A stretch of 22,152 nucleotides of DNA. It comes from Firmicutes bacterium CAG:24053_14. GTDB lineage: Bacteria; Bacillota; Clostridia; Oscillospirales; Oscillospiraceae. The DNA is taken from positions 1 to 22,152 of the forward strand of contig MNSZ01000055.1 of the NCBI GenBank assembly GCA_001916715.1. Reading direction: 5' to 3'. This document shows positions 1 to 6,932 of the stretch, piece by piece. Position numbers and translations under genes: made by a program. A model generated the notes under the pieces. It did no database searches. It saw only the letters and a program-made list of their open reading frames with translations, and was not told the DNA's origin. Numbering within the stretch: position 1 is the stretch's first letter; each line of letters starts with the position of its first letter.

Positions 1-46
1 GAAGCACTTGGAGGCGGCTCTGGACGACGCCTCCATTGCCGGCTGA
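1..46 (+). CDS. C-terminal tail of a gene truncated by the window edge
   Basis: One forward frame reads about 14 codons (ending in ALDDASIAG) to a TGA at 44-46. The composition looks like a genuine protein tail, but it is too short to assign to a family. The stop codon lies inside a perfect inverted repeat (39-46 with 53-60, CCGGCTGA/TCAGCCGG), a common arrangement at the end of a gene, although no T-run follows. Its position at the edge of an AT-rich island makes a mobile-element gene such as a recombinase possible. That is a guess from context only. Confidence 0.3.
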   Translation, partial: KHLEAALDDASIAG

Positions 47-183
47 CTTCACTCAGCCGGAGCCTGCAAATAAATTTGCGCATAAATCTTGACGGCACCA
101 CTCCGGAACCTCCCGACCCGCCGGAGGGAAGTCGGTGCAAGGTGATACCGTTTGAGAAGGTGGGGTAGACATGTACACAAATC

Positions 184-208
184 ACACCATTGGTGCAACC
201 AATGGTGT
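184..208. repeat. perfect 11-bp inverted repeat with a 3-nt loop
   Basis: ACACCATTGGT (184-194) and ACCAATGGTGT (198-208) are exact reverse complements separated by GCA. No T-run follows on either strand, so it is not a classical terminator. A 14-codon frame (171-215) with a purine-rich GGTGGGG sequence upstream runs through it. Its role is unknown; it could be a protein-binding palindrome or a structured leader. The rest of 47-315 holds no gene I can support. Confidence 0.45.
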
Positions 209-222
209 CTTCTAACAACAAA

Positions 223-259
223 ACAGCACTCTGATACCGCTTGTGTGTCAGAGTGCTGT
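223..259 (-). terminator. rho-independent terminator of the ABC-3C operon
   Basis: A perfect 12-bp stem (223-234 with 248-259, ACAGCACTCTGA/TCAGAGTGCTGT) is followed on the minus strand by TTTTGTTG. It lies about 55 bases past the stop codon of the DUF3732 ATPase, the last gene of the minus-strand operon, which is where the transcript should end. Confidence 0.7.
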
Positions 260-315
260 CTTATCAAATCATCGAGGGAAATAGTGTTGTAACCATGGAG
301 CTTACCAGTAATTGC

Positions 316-2274
316 TTACTCTAACCATTCTACAGGAACAAGTTTGACATTATTTCTCCATTTTTCAATCAGATGGATGCGAGAATCCGGTATGTTGCCC
401 CATATATCATCATCCGCGTGCTCGGTCACTATAATCTGGATTCCAAACCCAGCATCTTTTACAAAGGTAGATAGACTTTCGAATATCTTTCGAACTGCAT
501 TCTTATCGTCATCGTTTAACTGCAGTTCAGCCTCGTCCGGGGAGTACCGAGTGCGAGGGAAGTACACTTGGCTTGGCTGATCGAAAACAATAAAGTTTGG
601 AATATTTACACTCGATTTAGTTTGGAAAAAGCGGTGCAGGGCAAGAATCAGCGCTATATGATAAGATAGCCAATTGGATGCGCTACCAATTTCCCACAGA
701 TAATCATCGCGTCCTGCTTGGTTCTTAACTCGCACGGTCAAATCTTTAATAACGAATTCTGCAGGATCTTCCGGGTGTTCAACATCCAGTTGAGCAAGTA
801 TCTTTCCCATCTCTGTGCTTATATAGCCCAGAGCATAGTCAAGCTTGCGTCGAATTTCAACTTCATTTACTTCTTTTTTGAGCTGCTCAATACGAGCATT
901 TACCTCATCGAGCTTGGCTTGGAGTTCACTATCCGTTCCGATACGTTCATAAGTACTTATTGCAGAATCTATGCGTCCAAGAAAACGCGAAATTGATTCC
1001 AATGTGTAATTTTCTTCACGATGAGCAACAAGCGACTGAGATTCAACTCGAATTCGATTTTGGATGGCCTCCAGTTTGTCAGTTAGTTCCTGAATTTGCA
1101 CTTGCACAGTTTGCATTTCTCGCTCAAAAGCTGCAGGGACAACAGCCATTTCTGTTGTAGTGCGCTCAATCTGTTCGATGGCACTGCACAAAGCATCAAC
1201 ATCGTCCATGACATTTTCATGACTGGGCTGGAAAATCGGAAGTACATTCCGCTCAATCATATTAGAACGAATCCAAGTTGATATATCGAGTCGATCAAGT
1301 TGGATTTGGAGTGACTGATCATATTTGCCCATTGATTGCATCAATTGAAGCATTTCAGTATGTCGTCTGCGGGCAGCAAACAATTCACTGGATATTTGTT
1401 GTTCCTCTTGCCGTAATACCACGATATCTTCGGACAAATAAGCAACTTGCGTTGAAGCAACAGAAGCATCTGCAATTCGTTTTTGTGAGATAATGCGAAG
1501 TTCATCAACTTGACGAGCAAACCCATCAGTATCATTGGTAACATAATCAGTTAGACCGTACTCATGAGCTTGGGTTAACCAGCCAGCTACTTCCTGCCTC
1601 CATCCTTCAGCAACGACTTTGATCTGTTCAAGATCTCGCCGATATCGCTCTGAGATTTTAGATAGTCTTTCGATTTCTTTGCGCTTAGCGAGCGTTTCAG
1701 GGGTAACGGCTCCGAGTGCATACGGGAAAACATCGATGAGCTTTTTGCGATGTTCCATTGTATCTGCTTTGTAGAACAGAACATCGGCGTTAGCAACGAT
1801 GTTTTGTGGTTGAAAAAGGAATGCCATAAAATCGCGATATGAAGGGCGGAATACTCCTGCATCGGGATCAAGTTCAAGGAAAGACATCCCAAACAACTCG
1901 TTTAACATATTCTTAATGGATGTAACATTTGCGTTTTTTTCAATATGTTCAGGGATTGAGATTTCCTTGTCCCGAAGGAGGAACATATCGTCAGTAGATC
2001 CCTTATTTCCGGGTTCACGGCGACAAAGCAACATTTGCTCGTTTTCCATATCGAAAAGCACTCCAAACCATGAACATGCATCACGAATAATATCCACAGG
2101 AATGGTGCATTTATCGGAGCCGAGGCAATAATCAATGATTGGTATTAACGCGGATTTACCAGTGCGCGAGGCACCAGTAATAATGTTGACAGCTTCGGAA
2201 TCAAACGACAGGCAGCGAGGGGAATGTTCAGTATTTCGAGGCCATAAAATTATAGAATTAATTGTAAAGTTCAT
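316..2274 (-). CDS. ABC-three-component system ATPase, DUF3732 type (SMC/RecN-like)
   Basis: A 652-residue ATPase of the DUF3732 kind. Visible motifs are a Walker A loop GASRTGKS at residues 34-41, long central heptad-rich stretches (about 190-480) typical of SMC-like coiled coils, a signature-like GSASNWLSYH, a Walker B strand ending VFDQPSQ, and a switch histidine in IIVTEHAD near the C-terminus. In ABC-3C systems, defined by comparative genomics as biological-conflict modules, this component is thought to be the ATP-driven sensor that licenses the effector. It starts 1 nt after the stop of the middle component, with a GAGG-type ribosome binding site inside that gene, so the two are translationally linked. 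AT-richer codon use than the genes beyond 5 kb suggests transfer. The family call is strong; the antiphage role is inferred from the family. Confidence 0.85.
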   Translation of the reverse strand: MNFTINSIILWPRNTEHSPRCLSFDSEAVNIITGASRTGKSALIPIIDYCLGSDKCTIPVDIIRDACSWFGVLFDMENEQMLLCRREPGNKGSTDDMFLLRDKEISIPEHIEKNANVTSIKNMLNELFGMSFLELDPDAGVFRPSYRDFMAFLFQPQNIVANADVLFYKADTMEHRKKLIDVFPYALGAVTPETLAKRKEIERLSKISERYRRDLEQIKVVAEGWRQEVAGWLTQAHEYGLTDYVTNDTDGFARQVDELRIISQKRIADASVASTQVAYLSEDIVVLRQEEQQISSELFAARRRHTEMLQLMQSMGKYDQSLQIQLDRLDISTWIRSNMIERNVLPIFQPSHENVMDDVDALCSAIEQIERTTTEMAVVPAAFEREMQTVQVQIQELTDKLEAIQNRIRVESQSLVAHREENYTLESISRFLGRIDSAISTYERIGTDSELQAKLDEVNARIEQLKKEVNEVEIRRKLDYALGYISTEMGKILAQLDVEHPEDPAEFVIKDLTVRVKNQAGRDDYLWEIGSASNWLSYHIALILALHRFFQTKSSVNIPNFIVFDQPSQVYFPRTRYSPDEAELQLNDDDKNAVRKIFESLSTFVKDAGFGIQIIVTEHADDDIWGNIPDSRIHLIEKWRNNVKLVPVEWLE

Positions 2275-2275
2275 T

Positions 2276-2770
2276 CTAAAACCTCACTTTCAGCCATTTT
2301 CCGACTTCAAGAAGTGTGAGTTCGGAGCACCATGCTCCAAGTTTTTCTGCGGCAGACAGCATGATTTTGCAGTCTCCTTTGGGAACATATTTACGAATAG
2401 CTGTGGTCAGAGGGGATACTGTTGCGTTTTCGGTTGACAACGACATGAGATTCGCTTCAACGGCTATATTAAATGCTTCAAGTGTTAATTCACGCATTTG
2501 TATGGCCGTATTATTCACATAATGAATGCTATCATTTAACTTACCTGAAAACAGTTTCTCCGAAACCTTTGATAAACCGCTGGCTTTTTGGGTGCTCTTT
2601 ATCACGCTGCACAAATCTTGGCGAAATACAATTGGTAAGACCACAAATAGCAAAGGAAAAGGGACTGGCCGGTTTTCGTTAGAGTAATATCCGCAAGTAA
2701 ATCTCCAGAGCAGAACTGTACCAAGAGCGGGGTTTTGTACATACATTACATCAAGATCCTGGCTACTCAT
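2276..2770 (-). CDS. ABC-three-component system middle component
   Basis: A 164-residue protein with the features I associate with ABC-3C middle components: an N-terminal stretch with VQNPALGTVLLWRF and GYY, then a PFPLLFVVLPIVF segment, and an otherwise helical body with no catalytic motif visible. Middle components are small proteins encoded between effector and ATPase and are thought to couple them physically. The start ATG overlaps the stop of the upstream effector gene (ATGA), and the stop lies 1 nt before the ATPase start, giving a compact three-gene operon. The assignment depends on these motifs together with the flanking genes; alone the protein would be hypothetical. Confidence 0.75.
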   Translation of the reverse strand: MSSQDLDVMYVQNPALGTVLLWRFTCGYYSNENRPVPFPLLFVVLPIVFRQDLCSVIKSTQKASGLSKVSEKLFSGKLNDSIHYVNNTAIQMRELTLEAFNIAVEANLMSLSTENATVSPLTTAIRKYVPKGDCKIMLSAAEKLGAWCSELTLLEVGKWLKVRF

Positions 2771-3981
2771 ACACTACCTTCTTTCAATAGCGCTATATAC
2801 TGAGGATGCCATCCAATTTTCGGCGAATCAGCAGGATCGTTTGCCAAGTCCTGTAATGAACCGCTACCAAAAAATGGAGGAACCTCAACGCCCTGTAGCT
2901 TTTGCCGCGCAGAATCGTCTCTGCACTTGAAATATACTGCTTGACCACAAGCGATGGGATCTGTTCTGTATTGCAATCCCAGAAGCTGTTTTTGATTCGT
3001 CCAGATACGGTAAAGTGCGTCACGGTAATCCTCAAAGCTCTGCGCATGAACAATCCCACGCTGTGCCCACTCTATTTTGTCAACTTTTGCGCGTAAAAAA
3101 TCGCTGGCAGCTTCGTATAAAGTGGTATCATCCACTTCAACTAACTGTAATTGCCTAATGTAGGTGTCAAGTCGTTCTACTTCGCCACTTTGTTCGATTC
3201 GTGAAGGGGCTCGTGAAACTGCTCGAAGCACGGCGTTTGTATTATATGCCCTGATTTGTGCGTTCAAGGCTTTGCGGTAATCTGCTGCAGAGATGTAGGC
3301 GGGTTTGTTGTCCTTTGTAAATGATTCCACTGTTTGAGTAACCCAGCCGAGCATATCTGTCAGAAGAAGATCGACATATTCAGAAGGAATGCCTACTTGA
3401 TTGCTAAAACGATTTAGGAGGTCTTCGTCATAGGTGTTATTGTGTATCTCGATTTCCATAGCCTTGATGACATCGCAAACGATTTTAGTTCGGCTGTCAT
3501 CAAAGAGGTATCTTATATAGTCCCTATACGAATCTGGTAGGGTTGCATACACATCGGCTGCAGAACCACCTTGAGTTGTACCCAAAATTGCTTCTTTGGC
3601 ATCGGCAAGCGCTTTTTGGGCCTCATAGTCAGAGTGCGCATTCATGAAGGATGCTTGAATGCCGCCGGGGAAGACAGTACCGTTTGAAACAACTACAAAG
3701 CGCATAATGGCTCCAGAAGGTAGATCCCCAGCCACGATATAAGTACACCAGTTGTAGAGAGTTTTCCAGAAAACTGAAGACCGTTCAGCTATTGGATTAT
3801 TAGCTGACGTAACGCTTTTTACTTGTTCAGCAATAACCTTTCCATCGGTCTCTACGGCCACATCATCCAGTTTCTCGACGCTAACAACGCGGTCATCAAC
3901 TGAAATGAGCTCAAAGAGCATATGCTTCACCTGAAGTAAATACCCTTGCAACTTATCGGGAACCAATGTTTTGTTCGGCAT
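2767..3981 (-). CDS. ABC-three-component system effector with Cap4/DUF4297-like nuclease N-terminus
   Basis: About 404 residues. The N-terminus resembles the PD-(D/E)xK-type nuclease fold of DUF4297/Cap4 proteins: a GYLLQ helix near residue 13, E36 with D39-D40 in VEKLDDV, then a strand carrying E52-Q53-V54-K55, matching the D-(Q/E)xK pattern of a metal-dependent nuclease, and a conserved-looking WKTLYNW helix. The C-terminal half (about 200-404) is helical with no motif I can name and probably docks to the middle component. I start at the ATG at 3981 because GGAGG lies 7 nt upstream; an in-frame GTG at 3987 lies too close to it. The gene is first in the operon and overlaps the next by 4 nt. 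DNA cleavage on infection is inferred from the fold, not shown. Confidence 0.7.
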   Translation of the reverse strand: MPNKTLVPDKLQGYLLQVKHMLFELISVDDRVVSVEKLDDVAVETDGKVIAEQVKSVTSANNPIAERSSVFWKTLYNWCTYIVAGDLPSGAIMRFVVVSNGTVFPGGIQASFMNAHSDYEAQKALADAKEAILGTTQGGSAADVYATLPDSYRDYIRYLFDDSRTKIVCDVIKAMEIEIHNNTYDEDLLNRFSNQVGIPSEYVDLLLTDMLGWVTQTVESFTKDNKPAYISAADYRKALNAQIRAYNTNAVLRAVSRAPSRIEQSGEVERLDTYIRQLQLVEVDDTTLYEAASDFLRAKVDKIEWAQRGIVHAQSFEDYRDALYRIWTNQKQLLGLQYRTDPIACGQAVYFKCRDDSARQKLQGVEVPPFFGSGSLQDLANDPADSPKIGWHPQYIALLKEGSV

Positions 3982-4020
3982 ATGCACCCCTCCAATTCTT
4001 CTGCCATAATCTACGGACTA

Positions 4021-4089
4021 TTATTGAGCATTTCCCTTAATCAAAATGCTATAGATACAACAAAAAAGACCGCATAGGAATACTCCCAT
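4021..4089 (-). CDS. possible 22-aa leader peptide overlapping the attenuator
   Basis: An ATG at 4089 opens 22 codons (MGVFLCGLFCC and so on) to a TAA at 4021-4023, between the promoter and the first ABC-3C gene. A weak AAGG lies 7 nt upstream. The frame passes through the second arm of the terminator hairpin at 4068-4095, the geometry used by leader peptides that control attenuation by ribosome position. A second frame, GTG at 4118 to TGA at 4041-4043 (25 codons, containing ATVWEYSYAVFF), begins only a few bases after the expected transcription start, so it would be nearly leaderless. I cannot tell which, if either, is translated. Confidence 0.35.
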   Translation of the reverse strand: MGVFLCGLFCCIYSILIKGNAQ

Positions 4090-4095
4090 ACGGTC
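4062..4095 (-). terminator. attenuator-type terminator in the ABC-3C leader
   Basis: On the minus strand GACCGTAT (4095-4088) pairs with ATGCGGTC (4075-4068), with one G-U pair, and is followed at once by six T (4067-4062). It is a good intrinsic terminator placed downstream of the -10 at 4128-4133 and upstream of the effector start at 3981. Transcription of the operon must therefore read through it. An alternative stem upstream (GCCTT/AAGGC within 4096-4116) could take part in switching. Confidence 0.7.
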
Positions 4096-4127
4096 GCCTT
4101 GGTGGCGCAAAGGCTCACCGTAGAAAT

Positions 4128-4156
4128 ATTATAGTGCATAACGCCGAAAAATTCAA
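4128..4156 (-). promoter_or_regulatory. promoter of the ABC-3C operon
   Basis: Minus strand: -35 TTGAAT (4156-4151), 17-bp spacer, -10 TATAAT (4133-4128). This is a near-consensus housekeeping promoter about 150 bases upstream of the effector gene. The expected start is near 4121, leaving a leader of about 140 nt that contains the attenuator. Confidence 0.7.
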
Positions 4157-4329
4157 GATATTGTCACACCTGCGCACAAAAATGTTGAAAATACTCCCGT
4201 TAGGGATGGGTTAGGGATTTTGCATTTTTCGGCATTCTTCCGTTCCAAGGATAAAGCCGCCATTTTGCCTCTCTGAACACAGTCGTTATGTGGTCAATTG
4301 CCCTCAAAAATCGAACTTTTAACGCAGAA

Positions 4330-4350
4330 AAACCGCCTAAAAAGGCGGTT
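4330..4350 (-). terminator. terminator of tRNA-Pro
   Basis: Minus strand AACCGCC-TTTTTA-GGCGGTT followed by a T-rich stretch. It starts about 14 bases after the CCA end of the tRNA gene, the normal place for a tRNA transcript terminator. Between it and the ABC-3C promoter (about 4157-4330) I see no gene. Confidence 0.7.
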
Positions 4351-4363
4351 CTTCTGAAAAAGG

Positions 4364-4439
4364 TGGTCCGAGTGACAGGATTCGAACCTGCGGCATCCTG
4401 CTCCCAAAGCAGGCGCGCTACCAACTGCGCTACACCCGG
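4364..4439 (-). tRNA. tRNA-Pro (anticodon UGG)
   Basis: A complete cloverleaf reads on the minus strand: acceptor CCGGGTG paired with CACTCGG (one G-U), D-arm GCGC/GCGC, anticodon arm CCTGC-TTTGGGA-GCAGG giving UGG, T-arm GCAGG-TTCGAAT-CCTGT, and an encoded CCA. The body is intact and 76 nt long. Two further copies of its 5' half lie just upstream (4471-4509 and 4694-4732), so the gene probably depends on a promoter of one of these rather than its original one. Confidence 0.92.
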
Positions 4440-4470
4440 TTATTGAGTTTTCTATCCGGCTGGTCGTATT

Positions 4471-4509
4471 CTCCCAAACCAGGCGCGATACCAACTTCGC
4501 TATACCCGG
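4471..4509 (-). pseudogene. degenerate 5' half of tRNA-Pro
   Basis: This 39-bp stretch matches the first 39 nt of the intact tRNA-Pro with several substitutions that weaken the acceptor and D stems. The match stops in the anticodon loop; the following bases (4440-4470) do not rebuild the 3' half. Like the other copies it is preceded by a TGAATAT-type sequence. It looks like a decayed remnant left by an earlier duplication or integration at this tRNA. Confidence 0.75.
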
Positions 4510-4525
4510 ATATTCAATTTCTGCC

Positions 4526-4553
4526 ATTATACCACGGCGGAGGGGAAAATCAA
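4526..4553 (-). promoter_or_regulatory. promoter upstream of the degenerate tRNA half and the intact tRNA-Pro
   Basis: Minus strand -35 TTGATT (4553-4548), 16-bp spacer, -10 TATAAT (4531-4526). It is the nearest good promoter for the intact tRNA-Pro. The transcript would carry the degenerate half as a leader, to be removed by RNase P. Confidence 0.6.
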
Positions 4554-4693
4554 AGATTTTTCTGTCTGTGGTCATTCATGTGGTCAAAGCCGCTTTTATG
4601 CCGCTTTCGGTAATCGGAGGAAATCCCGCAAATGCAGGTGTCACAAGGCTTTGCGGCGTTTCGCCTTGCCCCGTCCCGGATACCGCCACGGCA

Positions 4694-4732
4694 CTCCCAA
4701 AGCAGGCGCGCTACCAACTGCGCTACACCCGG
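4694..4732 (-). pseudogene. exact 5' half of tRNA-Pro, 3' half missing
   Basis: These 39 bp are identical to the first 39 nt of the intact tRNA-Pro (4401-4439) and stop just past the anticodon. The sequence beyond (4510-4693) is unrelated to tRNA, has no gene I can support, and contains TTGACCACAT, a decamer also seen downstream of the intact tRNA near 4294-4303. A strong promoter precedes this copy, so it is probably the original 5' end of the gene, split off from its 3' half. Confidence 0.8.
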
Positions 4733-4748
4733 ATGTTCAGTGGGAATT

Positions 4749-4777
4749 ATTATACCGCATGTTGAGATTGCACGCAA
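4749..4777 (-). promoter_or_regulatory. probable original tRNA-Pro promoter
   Basis: Minus strand -35 TTGCGT (4777-4772), 17-bp spacer, -10 TATAAT (4754-4749), ending about 17 bases before the tRNA half at 4732. The same -35 hexamer is used in front of the HAD/ATPase operon. Confidence 0.65.
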
Positions 4778-4850
4778 GTATTTATTGAAAGTTTTTAATA
4801 AGCTGTTAACAGTCGAATTTTGCGGAATGTCGTCGAAATTTTTCCGTCCT

Positions 4851-4856
4851 TATAAT
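4851..4856 (+). promoter_or_regulatory. -10 box of the small-peptide gene
   Basis: TATAAT at 4851-4856 stands about 100 bases before the peptide start. No good -35 is visible at 16-18 bp spacing. The leader between contains two small inverted repeats: GCGGC/GCCGC near 4862-4880, and ATACATG/CATGTAT near 4890-4915. Confidence 0.4.
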
Positions 4857-4957
4857 TGAGGCGGCAAACGGCCGAGCCGCAACACGAAAATACATGACTA
4901 TTTCCAAACATGTATCGGCCAACGGAAAACATTTTTATAAGGAAGGAGCACTATACA

Positions 4958-5077
4958 ATGTTAAATCACATTTTTGAAAGCATCGGCAAGATCCTTGAAT
5001 GGTCAGGCGGCAGCGACGCAAGCAAGACCGTCATGGATATCCTCGCAAATATCTTCGGCAAAATTGAAGGTAAATAA
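4958..5077 (+). CDS. 39-aa amphipathic peptide of unknown function
   Basis: ATG at 4958, TAA at 5075-5077, with a strong AAGGAAGGAG ribosome binding site about 9 nt upstream and a perfect terminator just downstream, so it is a complete single-gene unit. The product has two short hydrophobic-faced helices (around residues 2-15 and 25-36, each with Ile/Leu/Phe every three to four residues and one Trp at 15) joined by a polar SGGSDASK stretch. Charged residues are nearly balanced (five acidic, four Lys). There is no signal peptide or double-glycine leader. Such a shape fits a membrane-active peptide, a small regulator or a modulin-like secreted peptide. I do not recognise the family. Confidence 0.7.
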   Translation: MLNHIFESIGKILEWSGGSDASKTVMDILANIFGKIEGK

Positions 5078-5097
5078 GTAATCTACTTATATATTTT

Positions 5098-5127
5098 AAG
5101 TGCCCGACAAATTGTCGGGCACTTTTT
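5098..5127. terminator. bidirectional terminator between the peptide gene and the ATPase gene
   Basis: AAGTGCCCGACAA (5098-5110) and TTGTCGGGCACTT (5112-5124) are exact inverse copies, with T-runs outside on the plus strand and TAAAATAT-like sequence on the minus strand. It serves the converging peptide gene and the ATPase gene, whose stop codon overlaps its edge. Confidence 0.85.
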
Positions 5128-6239
5128 CACAGAGTTTGTGATTTTGCAAGCTGCTTATTCTTATATTCGGCTTTGCCGGTCACGTCGCTGATGATCTCAA
5201 GCTCCGGCGGAGCGCTGCACTCCGGCTTTTCGGAATAACAAAACAGCACTGCGCGCTCGGCCGAGAACGGGTAAACGTCGATCTCAAACCGGCAGCTGTC
5301 ATACACAAAGCGGTACTTCACCTTGCTCACGCTGCTGAGCGTTGGGTCAGCCTCGAGCATATAGCGGCCGTATTCTTTTTCGGTGATCGGCCTTTCGGTG
5401 TCCCACTTCGTGCCGTCGGGGCGAAAATGCTTCTCGGTGTAGAAATACAGCTCCTCTTCGCCGTTTTTCTGCCGCCGGACGCGGCGTTCTATGGCCGGGT
5501 TCGTCATTGCGAGGTATGTCTGCACCATGTCGATGCCGACGGCGCGGTAGCGCGACTTCAGCAGCTCGATATCCGGCATGGCAATGAGGTACTTGCGCTT
5601 TTTGACCATAGGCTCGGGTTCGCCGATGACGCGATAGATCTCGCGTATCGCACGGTTGATCTTATCCTCGAAATTGACCGAATTATCAATAATGCGCAGG
5701 TTCTGATACGCGCTCCAGGCATTCAGCGTTCGATCGTCGATCTCGCGCGCGTACTCTATCGACTCGCTGCGCGCGGTGTTGCCGAGGTTGTACGCAAACT
5801 CCGCGCCCTTGGCACAGGTGACGAGATACAGCACCGCGTCGTAGCCTGCGAGCACCTCGGCCTCGGTCTTGCCGCCGACGCGATAAAGCGTTTCGGCAAA
5901 CTCCTCGTCGGTGATGTATGCCTTGTCGTCCAAAAGCGCGCGGTCGTAAACGATGAGCACCTTTTCCTCCGGCACGACTTCTGCCGCTTGGAGGGCAAGC
6001 TTTTCCTTGTGGATCTGGTCGGCAATGACAAAGTCCTGAAACTTCAGCATCGACATGCAAACACCGAATGGGTTTATTCCGAAGCCCGATATAAGCTCGG
6101 TCGCCGTTTCGGGAATGGTTATAACGCGCCAGCCGTCATCCTGCTTGAATTCCTTGAGGATGCGGCTTATAAGCGTCGTCTTGCCCGAGGCGGGGCCTCC
6201 GGTGAGCACGACGCGGTAGATCTGTTTACCCATTTTCAT
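5127..6239 (-). CDS. P-loop ATPase (AAA_28-like) with C-terminal CYTH-like domain
   Basis: About 370 residues. A Walker A motif GGPASGKT lies at residues 14-21 and a Walker B-like strand ends in VYDRALLDD near residue 100, as in AAA_28 kinases-like ATPases. From about residue 210 a second domain begins with KKRKYLIAM and carries ERRVRR and many alternating charged residues, as in CYTH/triphosphate tunnel enzymes, which bind polyphosphates or nucleotide triphosphates. The fusion suggests phosphotransfer or hydrolysis on a nucleotide- or polyphosphate-like substrate; the substrate cannot be read from sequence. I start at the ATG at 6239 because GGAG lies 8 nt upstream; a TTG at 6245 is too close to it. 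The gene follows the HAD phosphatase gene directly. Confidence 0.75.
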   Translation of the reverse strand: MKMGKQIYRVVLTGGPASGKTTLISRILKEFKQDDGWRVITIPETATELISGFGINPFGVCMSMLKFQDFVIADQIHKEKLALQAAEVVPEEKVLIVYDRALLDDKAYITDEEFAETLYRVGGKTEAEVLAGYDAVLYLVTCAKGAEFAYNLGNTARSESIEYAREIDDRTLNAWSAYQNLRIIDNSVNFEDKINRAIREIYRVIGEPEPMVKKRKYLIAMPDIELLKSRYRAVGIDMVQTYLAMTNPAIERRVRRQKNGEEELYFYTEKHFRPDGTKWDTERPITEKEYGRYMLEADPTLSSVSKVKYRFVYDSCRFEIDVYPFSAERAVLFCYSEKPECSAPPELEIISDVTGKAEYKNKQLAKSQTL

Positions 6240-6241
6240 TG

Positions 6242-6898
6242 TCAAATCTCCTCAAGGAAGTCGGAAAATCCGGCAACCGTTTTGAAGTATTTATCGCAAT
6301 TTGAGCGCATGAAGCTCTCGATCTCCGGGATGTCATTCGACCAGCCGGCGGCGGCGAAATCCACGCCGCAGCTTTTGGCCATATCGTAGCCGGGCTTGAG
6401 GTCATCGAGCATCAAAAGCTCTGAGCGTGAAAAGCCGAAGCTCTTCATTATCTGCTCAAGCGGATAGGGGCTGGGCTTACGCTCGCTCGCCGGACTTTCC
6501 CAGCCGAACACCAGGTCAGGCTCGGGCAGGCCGTTTTCGCGGTAATCGCGCAGAATGTTCTGAGTGTAGGAATGCGATACGACGCACAGCACGCCGCCCT
6601 GCTCCTTATGCCGCCAAAGCAGCTCGCGCATGCCGTCGTAGGCCTGCGGAACGTGGTGCTGGACATAGTCGTTCCAATATATCTGCTCGCGCTCGGTCTC
6701 GGCGCGGCTCATGCCGATGATATCGCAGAAAAACGCGACAACGCCGGGGTCAAAGTTGTATTTTATATACTCCTCAAGTGTGTAATGCACCTCGGGATGA
6801 TAGACACCTGTGTACTCGACAAAGCAGGGGTAGTGGACCGTGGCGGTGCTGTTGACAACGGTGTCATCATGATCGACCACCAGACAGGGATATCTCAT
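6242..6898 (-). CDS. HAD-superfamily phosphatase
   Basis: A 218-residue haloacid-dehalogenase hydrolase. Motif I is D9-H10-D11-D12-T13 (DxDxT), the nucleophile and acid/base pair; the serine of motif II is in VVSHSY, the motif III lysine is in ERKPSPYP, and motif IV is LMLDDLKPG. The helical segment between motifs I and II is a C1-type cap, as in phosphoglycolate phosphatase relatives. It is the first gene of an operon with the P-loop/CYTH protein, whose start lies 3 bases past its stop, suggesting linked phosphoryl-transfer and phosphatase steps. The substrate is unknown. A CCGGAGG ribosome binding site precedes the start. Confidence 0.85.
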   Translation of the reverse strand: MRYPCLVVDHDDTVVNSTATVHYPCFVEYTGVYHPEVHYTLEEYIKYNFDPGVVAFFCDIIGMSRAETEREQIYWNDYVQHHVPQAYDGMRELLWRHKEQGGVLCVVSHSYTQNILRDYRENGLPEPDLVFGWESPASERKPSPYPLEQIMKSFGFSRSELLMLDDLKPGYDMAKSCGVDFAAAGWSNDIPEIESFMRSNCDKYFKTVAGFSDFLEEI

Positions 6899-6932
6899 GT
6901 TTTCCTCCGGGACCTGATAATTACTTATATAT

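Noticed and set aside
4200..4777. Intact integrase C-terminus in the minus-strand frames around the tRNA
   Set aside because: The shared TTGACCACAT is suggestive, but no catalytic Arg/His/Tyr motif is present and the frames run through tRNA sequence.
5427..6389. Long plus-strand frame of 320 codons opposite the ATPase and HAD genes
   Set aside because: It is antisense to two genes with clear motifs, spans their junction, lacks a ribosome binding site and shows no domain. It is a shadow of GC-rich coding.
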